A stretch of DNA of 60,364 nt from Xanthobacteraceae bacterium. Its GTDB lineage: Bacteria; Pseudomonadota; Alphaproteobacteria; Rhizobiales; Xanthobacteraceae. The DNA lies in NCBI GenBank assembly GCA_031291445.1, contig JARLJA010000193.1:1-60364 (forward strand). Reading direction: 5' to 3'. The notes under the pieces were generated by a model, which did no database searches, was not told the DNA's origin, and worked only from the letters and a program-made list of their open reading frames with translations. Made by a program: the position numbers and the translations under genes. Numbering within the stretch: position 1 is the stretch's first letter; each line of letters opens with the position of its first letter. Positions 53,321 through 60,364 of this stretch are shown piece by piece.

Positions 53321-53343
53321 GGCGCGGCGGCCTCCGCCGCGCC
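53321..53343 (+). other. Hairpin between tarP and tarQ
   Basis: GGCGCGGCGG-CCT-CCGCCGCGCC is a perfect 10-pair stem with a three-base loop, 15 bases after the tarP stop. It lacks a T tract. It may act as a partial terminator or a 3' stabiliser, giving more binding protein than membrane subunits, as in many binding-protein operons. Confidence 0.6.
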
Positions 53344-53410
53344 GGTCCACCGCGCCCGACCTGTCTTTGCTCCCGACCGCCCGATCCCCTCCTGATCCGT
53401 GGTGCCTTCG

Positions 53411-53974
53411 ATGTCCGCTTCCCCCGCCGCACCGCCCGATGCCGCTCCCGCGGCCCCGCCGTCGCGCTCGGCGCGGTTGATGGACCGCTTCATCGACACC
53501 ATCGAGCTGATCGCGGCCGCCTTCGTCGGCATCGTGGCGCTGAACACCTTCGTCGCCATCGTGATGCGCAAGTTCTTCGCCGTCACCATCCCGGACTATT
53601 ACGATTTCGGCCGGCTGCTGCTCGGCATCCTGATCTTCTGGGGCATCGCCGCGACCAGCTATCGCGGCTCCCACATCACCGTCGACCTGGTGTGGGCCAA
53701 CGTGCCGCCGCGCCAGCAGCGCTGGATCGACGTGTTCGCCACCCCGGTGCTGCTGTTCGTGGTCACGGTGCAGACCATCACGCTGTTCGACAAGGTCCGG
53801 ACCACCTACCAGGACCACGTCCTGACCTACGACCTGCGGCTGCCGAACTGGCCGTTCTTCGCGGTGGCCTGGGCCGGCGACGTCTCCGCGGTGGTGCTGA
53901 TCGCGATCCGGACCTGGCGCTTGCTGTTCCATCCGGACGAGATCCACGACGCCAAACTCAAGCCTTCGGAGTGA
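53411..53974 (+). CDS. tarQ: TRAP transporter small membrane subunit
   Basis: A 187-residue DctQ-type protein with four membrane segments (about residues 25-50, 68-85, 105-125 and 150-170). It starts at ATG 53411 or at GTG codons four and three before it; no strong site is seen. The Pro/Ala-rich N-terminus is probably cytoplasmic. It pairs with the DctM-type subunit, whose GTG follows the stop by four bases. Confidence 0.86.
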   Translation: MSASPAAPPDAAPAAPPSRSARLMDRFIDTIELIAAAFVGIVALNTFVAIVMRKFFAVTIPDYYDFGRLLLGILIFWGIAATSYRGSHITVDLVWANVPPRQQRWIDVFATPVLLFVVTVQTITLFDKVRTTYQDHVLTYDLRLPNWPFFAVAWAGDVSAVVLIAIRTWRLLFHPDEIHDAKLKPSE

Positions 53975-53978
53975 TTGC

Positions 53979-55283
53979 GTGAGCCCCGAGACCGTCGCCA
54001 TCCTCGGCTTCGTCATCCTGTTCGTGCTGATGCTGCTGCGCGTGCCGGTCGGCATGGCCATGGGGCTCGTCGGCATCACCGGGTTCGGCTACCTCACCGG
54101 CTTCGGCCCGGCGCTGAAGCTGGTCGGCCAGACCACCATGCGCACCGTCACCGACTACACCTTCGGCGTGATCCCGATGTTCCTGCTGATGGGCGCCTTC
54201 GTCTCGGTGTCGGGCATCAGCCGCGAGCTGTTCCGCGCCGCCAACACCTTCGTCGGCCACTGGCGCGGCGGGCTCGGCATCGCCACCATCGCCGCCTGCG
54301 GCGGCTTCGCCGCGATCTCGGGTTCGTCGGTGGCGACCGCGGCGACGTTCTCCGCCGTGGCCTATCCCGAGATGCGCCGCTTCAACTATCCGCAGTCCTT
54401 CGCCACCGGGGTGATCGCGGTCGGCGGCACGCTGGGGGCGATGCTGCCGCCGTCCACGGTGCTCGCGGTCTACGGCATCATCACCCAGCAGGACATCGGC
54501 AAGCTGTTCATCGCCGGCATCGTGCCGGGACTGCTGGCGATCGCCATGCACATGATCACCATCGCGCTGATCGGCCGGCTGCGGCCGGGCTTCCTGCCGG
54601 CGGGGGACAAGGCGTCGTGGCGCGAGCGGGCGACCGCGCTGCGCGACGTGTGGTCGCCGCTGCTGCTGTTCGTGTTCGTGATCGGCGGGCTCTATGGCGG
54701 GCTGTTCATCCCGACCGAGGCCGGCGCGGTCGGCGCGGTCGGCGCCTTCCTGATCGGGGTGCTGCGCGGCAAGCTGAACGGCGAGGGCATCCTGCAGTCG
54801 CTGCTGCAGGCTACCCGCACCGCGGCCGCGGTGTTCACCGTGCTGATCGGCGCGCTGTGCTTCGGCTATTTCCTCACCATCACCCAGACGCCGCAGCACG
54901 TCACCTCGTTCCTGACCTCGCTCGGTATCGGCGCCTATGGCGTGCTGGCCCTGATCCTCCTGATGTACCTGGTGCTCGGCTGCCTGATGGACGCCATGGC
55001 CATGATCATCCTGACCGTGCCGATCGTGTTTCCGGTGGTCACCGCGCTCGGCTTCGACCCGATCTGGTTCGGCGTCATCATCGTCATGACCGTCGAGCTC
55101 GGCCTGATCCATCCTCCGGTGGGCATGAACGTGTTCGTGATCAAGAGCGTCATCAAGGACGTCAGCATGTCGACGATCTTCGTCGGCGTGCTGCCGTTCG
55201 TGGTCACCGACCTGGTCCGCCTCGTCGTCCTGATCAGCTTCCCGATCCTCGCCACCTGGCTGCCGCAACGCATGCTCGGATAA
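53979..55283 (+). CDS. tarM: TRAP transporter large membrane subunit
   Basis: A 434-residue DctM-type permease with about 12 hydrophobic segments, including GVIPMFLLMGAFVSVSGISRELF, GGFAAISGSSVATAATF and the duplicated-repeat end ELGLIHPPVGMNVFVI. It carries substrate with sodium ions into the cytoplasm. GTG start after the tarQ stop. A DUF3237 gene follows 17 bases later, in the same transcription unit. Confidence 0.92.
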   Translation: MSPETVAILGFVILFVLMLLRVPVGMAMGLVGITGFGYLTGFGPALKLVGQTTMRTVTDYTFGVIPMFLLMGAFVSVSGISRELFRAANTFVGHWRGGLGIATIAACGGFAAISGSSVATAATFSAVAYPEMRRFNYPQSFATGVIAVGGTLGAMLPPSTVLAVYGIITQQDIGKLFIAGIVPGLLAIAMHMITIALIGRLRPGFLPAGDKASWRERATALRDVWSPLLLFVFVIGGLYGGLFIPTEAGAVGAVGAFLIGVLRGKLNGEGILQSLLQATRTAAAVFTVLIGALCFGYFLTITQTPQHVTSFLTSLGIGAYGVLALILLMYLVLGCLMDAMAMIILTVPIVFPVVTALGFDPIWFGVIIVMTVELGLIHPPVGMNVFVIKSVIKDVSMSTIFVGVLPFVVTDLVRLVVLISFPILATWLPQRMLG

Positions 55284-55300
55284 CCCCGAAGGAGACTCCC

Positions 55301-55762
55301 ATGGCGCCCCAGCTTCAGACCCGGCACGTCTTCAGCCTCTCGATCAGGGTCGCGGCGCCGATCGAGGCGGGCGATTTCGGCTACGGCACGCGGCGCGTCA
55401 TCCCGATCCTCGGCGGCGAGCTGACCGGCGACGCCCTGCATGGCCGGATCCGCGAGGGCGGCGCCGACTACCAGATCATCCGGCCCAACGGCTTCACCGA
55501 GCTCGAGGCCAAATACGCCATCGAGATGGACGACGGCGCGGTGATCTACATCGAGAACATCGGCATCCGGTTCGGGCCCAGGGAAGCGCTCGACAAGATC
55601 CGGCGCGGCGAGGCGGTCGATCCGGCGCTGATCTATTTCCGCTCGGTGCCGCGGTTCGAGACCGGCCATCCGGCCTACCGCTGGCTGATGGAATCGCTGT
55701 TCGTCGGCGTCGGCGCCCGCCGCCCCGACAGCGTCGCGCTCGACGTCCACCAGGTCCTGTAA
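55301..55762 (+). CDS. DUF3237 protein
   Basis: A 153-residue DUF3237 (UPF0311-type) protein: HVFSLSIRVAAPIEAGDFGYGTRRVIPILGGELTGDALHGRI in pieces, DYQIIRPNGFTELEAKYAIEMDDGAVIYIENIG and FRSVPRFETGHPAYRWL. The fold is a beta-barrel; members near aromatic gene clusters are thought to bind or process phenolic intermediates, but none is well characterised. GGAG precedes the ATG. Its place between the transporter and the hydratase/ligase genes supports a role in the same pathway. Confidence 0.85.
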   Translation: MAPQLQTRHVFSLSIRVAAPIEAGDFGYGTRRVIPILGGELTGDALHGRIREGGADYQIIRPNGFTELEAKYAIEMDDGAVIYIENIGIRFGPREALDKIRRGEAVDPALIYFRSVPRFETGHPAYRWLMESLFVGVGARRPDSVALDVHQVL

Positions 55763-55929
55763 CCAATTGATGTCGTCGTCATCCCTCTGACGGCCGTGGG
55801 GATACGCGCGCCTTGTCACCTGAGGCTGCCCGTGTGCCGCCCTCAAGGATGAGAGGTAACGATCCAATCGGATCTTGTCGGGATTTCGACCTCGGGCCGC
55901 GCGCCCGGCGACGGCTTGACCGCGCCATG

Positions 55930-55950
55930 ATAGTTATATAAAATAACTAT
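55930..55950. promoter_or_regulatory. Candidate CouR/MarR-type operator
   Basis: ATAGTTAT-ATAAA-ATAACTAT is a perfect 8-bp inverted repeat with a five-base spacer in an AT-rich patch 45 bases before the couA-like gene. In R. palustris the MarR repressor CouR, released by p-coumaroyl-CoA, controls the equivalent gene. No couR-like gene is in the window; it may lie to the right. Confidence 0.72.
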
Positions 55951-55994
55951 TCATCGACAGAACAAACAAACTGAACAAACAAAACGGGCCAGCC

Positions 55995-56801
55995 ATGGGA
56001 AACGCCACCTCCGGGACCGCCGACGCCGATACGCGGGCGCTCTTGGCCATCGACCGCGTCGGGGCGGTTCTCACCATCGGCCTGAACCGGCCCGCCAAGC
56101 GCAACGCCATGAACGACGGCCTCGTACTGGCACTCGACGCGTGCTTCTCGAGCATTGCCGAGGACGTGCGCGCGGTGGTGATCCATGGCGTCGGCGAGCA
56201 TTTCTCCTCGGGGCTCGACCTGTCGGAACTGACCGAGCGCGATGTCACCGAGGGCCTCGAGCATTCGCGGATGTGGCATCGCACCTTCGACAAGATCCAG
56301 TACGCGCGGGTGCCGGTGATCGCGGCGCTCAAGGGCGCGGTGATCGGCGGCGGCCTTGAACTCGCGTGCGCCGCCCATATCCGGGTGGCCGAGCCGAGCG
56401 CCTATTACGCGCTGCCCGAGGGCCAGCGCGGCATCTTCGTCGGCGGCGGCGGCTCGATGCGGCTGCCGCGCCTGGTCGGCGTGGCGCGGATGGCCGACAT
56501 GATGCTGACCGGCCGGATCTACACCGCGCCGGAGGGCGTCACGCTCGGCTTCTCGCAGTACCTGACCGAGCCGGGCGGCGCCCAGGCCAAGGCCATGGAA
56601 CTCGCCGAGAAGGTGACGACCAACGCGCCGCTGACCAATTTCGCGGTGCTGCAGGCGCTGCCGCTGATCGCCGAAGCGAGCCCCCAGGTCGGGCTGATGA
56701 TGGAATCGCTGATGGCCACCGTGGCGCAGAACGACAAGGAAGCGAAGGCGCGGATCCGCGCCTTCCTCGATCGCAAGACGGCGCGCGTCAAGCCGACGTG
56801 A
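55995..56801 (+). CDS. couA: Hydroxycinnamoyl-CoA hydratase-lyase-like crotonase
   Basis: A 268-residue crotonase. Oxyanion-hole segments are FSSGLDLSEL (residues 70-79) and AVIGGGLELACAA (115-127), with EGQRGIFVGGGGSMRLPRL as the catalytic-loop region. By position it corresponds to CouA, which hydrates p-coumaroyl- and feruloyl-CoA and splits them to the benzaldehyde and acetyl-CoA. The first 15 residues before ALLAIDRVG are variable. It lies 124 bases before the ligase and has a perfect palindrome upstream. The exact product is inferred from synteny. Confidence 0.8.
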   Translation: MGNATSGTADADTRALLAIDRVGAVLTIGLNRPAKRNAMNDGLVLALDACFSSIAEDVRAVVIHGVGEHFSSGLDLSELTERDVTEGLEHSRMWHRTFDKIQYARVPVIAALKGAVIGGGLELACAAHIRVAEPSAYYALPEGQRGIFVGGGGSMRLPRLVGVARMADMMLTGRIYTAPEGVTLGFSQYLTEPGGAQAKAMELAEKVTTNAPLTNFAVLQALPLIAEASPQVGLMMESLMATVAQNDKEAKARIRAFLDRKTARVKPT

Positions 56802-56924
56802 TCCGCCGGTCCGGCTCCGGCGATCGCAGGCCGCGGCGCTGCGACGGCCGGGACTGACGGACCGCCAGCAAGATACAACCAGCGCCACCAATGGCGCGGG
56901 CGGGCAGGACCAAGGGAGGGCGCA

Positions 56925-58838
56925 ATGCCAGATCCGATCTCGGCGGCGGCGAGGGACGGGACGCCGGATCCCGCGGGATTTCCGTTGCGCCCGATTTCGT
57001 TCGGCCGGCCGGACGTCACCGTCGACCGCCGCGACGACGGCACCTTCTATCTGCGGCCCAAGGCCGCGCTCGGGGACTACCCCGAGCGCGTGACCGACAA
57101 GCTGATCCACTGGGCCACGGTGGCGCCCGACCGTGTTTTCATGGCAGAGCGCAACGCCGCCGGCGGCTGGCGCGAGGTCACCTACGCCCAGATGCTGGCC
57201 TCATCCCGGGCCATCGCCTCGGCGCTGATCGCGCGCGGGCTGTCCGAGGAACGCCCGCTCATCATCCTGTCGGGCAACTCGATCGATCACGCGCTGATGG
57301 CGTTCGGCGCTTTCTATGCCGGCGTGCCGTTCTGCCCGGTGTCGCCGCCCTATTCGCTGGTCTCGAAGGACTACGGCAAGCTCGGCTACGTCATTTCGCT
57401 GCTGACGCCGGGCCTCGTCTTCGCCGACGACGCCACCCTGTTCGCCGACGCCATCGCCGCCAACGTTCCCGAGGACACCGAGGTCGCCGCCGGCCGTGGC
57501 GAGGTGCCGGGGCGGACCGTCACCCTGCTCGCGGATCTCATGGCGACGCCGGAACACGCCAAGCTCGAGGACATGCACCGGCTGATCGGTCCCGACACCA
57601 TCGCCAAGTTCCTGCTGACATCGGGCTCGACCGGCAACCCCAAGGCGGTCATCAACACCCAGCGCATGCTGTGCGCCAACCAGATCATGATCAGCGACGC
57701 GCTGGCCTTCCTCAAGGACGAGCCGCCGGTGATCATCGACTGGCTGCCGTGGAATCACACCTTTGGCGGCAACCACAATATCGGCCTGATCCTGTTCAAC
57801 GGCGGGTCGATGTATCTCGACGCCGGCAAGCCGACGCCGGCCGGCATCGACACCACCGTGCACAACCTGCGCGAGATCGCGCCGACGGTCTATTTCAACG
57901 TGCCCAAGGGCTACGAGTCGCTCCTGACCTATTTCCGCGAGGACGCCGCGCTGCGGCGCAAGTTCTTCAGCCGGCTGCACGCCATGTTCTTCTCCGGCGC
58001 CGGGCTGTCGGCCCACATCTGGCACGAGCTCGACGCCCTCGCGGTCGCGGAGACCGGCCGCCGGGTGCCGATGCTGACCGGGCTCGGCGCCACCGAGACC
58101 GGCCCGTTCTTCATGAGCGTGGCGCCCGAGACCAGCCGCTCCGGCCATGTCGGGCTGCCGGTCGCCGGCAACGAAGCCAAGCTGGTGCCCAGCAACGGCA
58201 AGCTCGAGGTCCGGGTCAGGGGCCCCAACGTCATGCCCGGCTACTGGCGCCAGCCGGTGATGACCGCCAAGGCATTCGACGAGGAGGGCTTCTACAAGCT
58301 CGGCGACGCGCTGAAGCCGGCCGATCCCGACAACTTCTCCGCCGGTTTCGATTTCGACGGCCGCATCACCGAGGATTTCAAGCTCGCCAGCGGCACCTGG
58401 GTCAGCGTCGGGCCGCTGCGCGCGCGCCTGATCGCGGCCTGCGCGCCGCTGGTCCGCGACGTCGTCATCACCGGCCTCAACCACGACGAGGTCGGCGCCC
58501 TGGTGATCCTCGATCTCGACGGCTGCCGGCTGGTCAACCCGACCCTGCCGCATGACGACCTCGCCGCCACCGCCGCCGATCCGCTGATCCGCAACGGCTT
58601 CCGCGAGCGCCTGCTGGCATTCACCGCCCACGCCACCGGATCCTCGACCCGGGTGACACGGGCGGTGCTGCTCGACACGCCGCTGTCGATCGACCGCGGC
58701 GAGGTCACCGACAAGGGCTCGGTCAACCAGCGCGCCGTGCTGGAGCACCGCGCCGCCGTGGTCGAGGCGATGTACGCCACCCCGCCGGGCGAGGACACCA
58801 TCCTGCTCGGCGACGACAAGCCTCATCCCCACCCGTGA
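56925..58838 (+). CDS. couB: Feruloyl/p-coumaroyl-CoA ligase
   Basis: A 637-residue ANL ligase of the feruloyl-CoA synthase group and a third paralogue of the tandem pair at 35197-39032: [23 protein letters not shown] at the start, the ATP loop [28 protein letters not shown] and the hinge [14 protein letters not shown]. Compared with the pair it has an insertion near residues 180-215 ([20 protein letters not shown]) and is less similar to them than they are to each other. By position it is CouB-like. AAGGGAGG precedes the ATG. It activates hydroxycinnamates for the preceding gene's product. Confidence 0.86.
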   Translation: MPDPISAAARDGTPDPAGFPLRPISFGRPDVTVDRRDDGTFYLRPKAALGDYPERVTDKLIHWATVAPDRVFMAERNAAGGWREVTYAQMLASSRAIASALIARGLSEERPLIILSGNSIDHALMAFGAFYAGVPFCPVSPPYSLVSKDYGKLGYVISLLTPGLVFADDATLFADAIAANVPEDTEVAAGRGEVPGRTVTLLADLMATPEHAKLEDMHRLIGPDTIAKFLLTSGSTGNPKAVINTQRMLCANQIMISDALAFLKDEPPVIIDWLPWNHTFGGNHNIGLILFNGGSMYLDAGKPTPAGIDTTVHNLREIAPTVYFNVPKGYESLLTYFREDAALRRKFFSRLHAMFFSGAGLSAHIWHELDALAVAETGRRVPMLTGLGATETGPFFMSVAPETSRSGHVGLPVAGNEAKLVPSNGKLEVRVRGPNVMPGYWRQPVMTAKAFDEEGFYKLGDALKPADPDNFSAGFDFDGRITEDFKLASGTWVSVGPLRARLIAACAPLVRDVVITGLNHDEVGALVILDLDGCRLVNPTLPHDDLAATAADPLIRNGFRERLLAFTAHATGSSTRVTRAVLLDTPLSIDRGEVTDKGSVNQRAVLEHRAAVVEAMYATPPGEDTILLGDDKPHPHP

Positions 58839-58975
58839 CGGCCTGCGCCACGGGCGGCGGGGACACACCGGCGTCGCCCGGGCGCGATAGACTTCGCGAC
58901 AACCATCGGAATGAACTATAACACCAGCCATAACAGGCGATCCGCAACGCCCCGCGTGATCAAAGGGAGGACAGG

Positions 58976-60127
<1,152 letters not shown>

Positions 60128-60149
60128 GGCGGCGGCTGCCCTCTGGGCC

Positions 60150-60251
60150 CGTCATCCCGGGGCGGCGCGACAGCGCCGAGCCCGGGATCCATAGCCCCTG
60201 TCTCAGCGGCTCAAAGCGAGACCGTGAGTATGGATTCCGGGCCGAGCGCCG
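60150..60251. repeat. Palindromic intergenic repeat C, right arm interrupted
   Basis: Starts CGTCATCCCGGGG like elements A and B. Internal pairs are GGCGC-GACA-GCGCC, ATCCATA (60187) with TATGGAT (60229), and GTCTC with GAGAC. The expected closing ATGACG never comes: after GGATTCCGGGC the sequence changes into the retroelement leader near 60244-60263. Confidence 0.7.
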
Positions 60252-60364
60252 GTCAAACCGGCAAGGAGTAGGAGGTGGAAGTCCTCTGCAGTGAAGGTGT
60301 AGCGAACCGCACTGGCCCCGAGCCGTGCGCCGTCGCCCGCGAGGGCGAGGGCGAAGCGTCGGCA
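60244..60364 (+). mobile_element. 5' end of a group II intron-type retroelement
   Basis: The sequence from about 60250 reads like the leader of the common group II intron-type reverse-transcriptase elements of rhizobia and relatives, whose leader peptides begin VEVLxSEGVANxTGPEPC. A small GCCGG-TCAAA-CCGGC hairpin (60248-60262) precedes a strong AAGGAGTAGGAGG ribosome site. The reverse transcriptase itself would be beyond the window. The left boundary is uncertain by about 20 bases. Confidence 0.65.
60275..60364 (+). CDS. Leader ORF of the retroelement, partial
   Basis: GTG at 60275 after GGAGG opens 30 codons to the window edge, reading VEVLCSEGVANRTGPEP then CAVAREGEGEASA. This peptide recurs at the start of reading frames ahead of group II intron reverse transcriptases. 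Whether it is translated as part of the maturase or is only conserved as RNA structure is not known. Confidence 0.62.
   Translation, partial: MEVLCSEGVANRTGPEPCAVAREGEGEASA

Noticed and set aside
55763-55900. CATCCCT...CTCAAGGATGAG segment as a fourth palindromic repeat
   Set aside because: Some resemblance to dispersed repeats, but the borders and stems are too degenerate to assign.

Overview
The window is GC-rich DNA with densely packed, often overlapping genes. A hopanoid operon (hpnB-C-D-E-shc-hpnG, with hpnH, hpnN and hpnO), p-coumarate/ferulate genes in the tar/cou arrangement known from Rhodopseudomonas palustris, FixK-type promoter sites and palindromic intergenic repeats together point to an alphaproteobacterium of the Bradyrhizobium/Rhodopseudomonas group (Nitrobacteraceae). 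This is inference from gene content; no 16S or marker comparison was possible. I see no rRNA, tRNA, CRISPR array, prophage or plasmid functions.

Layout. (1) 1-3868: the end of prkA, then a yeaH-like gene and spoVR, a stress-survival operon. (2) 3889-8676: a BON protein, a metallophosphoesterase, a Ser/Thr kinase fused to a universal-stress domain, a small c-type cytochrome and a membrane diguanylate cyclase. Three FNR/FixK-type palindromes sit in front of the first four, so I read them as a low-oxygen signalling island. (3) 8906-12036: a zinc-free oxidoreductase, the divergent ohr/ohrR peroxide pair with a clear operator, and a BtuF-like protein. (4) 12281-27997: hopanoid synthesis. hpnB to hpnE are translationally coupled; shc and hpnG follow. 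Convergently, dxs-ispH-hpnH supply isoprenoid precursors and the adenosylhopane step; hpnN (transport) and hpnO (aminotransferase) follow. (5) 28200-42239: a small Cys-rich secreted protein, then a CoA-thioester catabolic region with an acyl-CoA ligase, thiolase, TetR regulator, racemase/CoA-transferase, SDR, crotonase, two tandem feruloyl-CoA-synthase-like ligases, two acyl-CoA dehydrogenases and a nitroreductase. (6) 42341-47364: small genes with four regulators, two of which have clear palindromic operators. (7) 47372-50571: oxyR divergent from katG; katG carries an in-frame TAG where the family has a lysine. (8) 50767-60127: pobA, a TRAP transporter, a DUF3237 protein, crotonase, ligase and binding protein for lignin-derived phenylpropanoids. 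(9) 60150-60364: an intergenic palindromic repeat whose right arm is replaced by the start of a group II intron-type retroelement cut by the window edge.

The best candidates for something not well described are the FixK-box kinase/phosphatase/stress-domain/cytochrome island (3889-7440) and the uncharacterised CoA-thioester pathway built around duplicated ligases (31633-42239). The broken katG and the retroelement-interrupted repeat are the most concrete anomalies.
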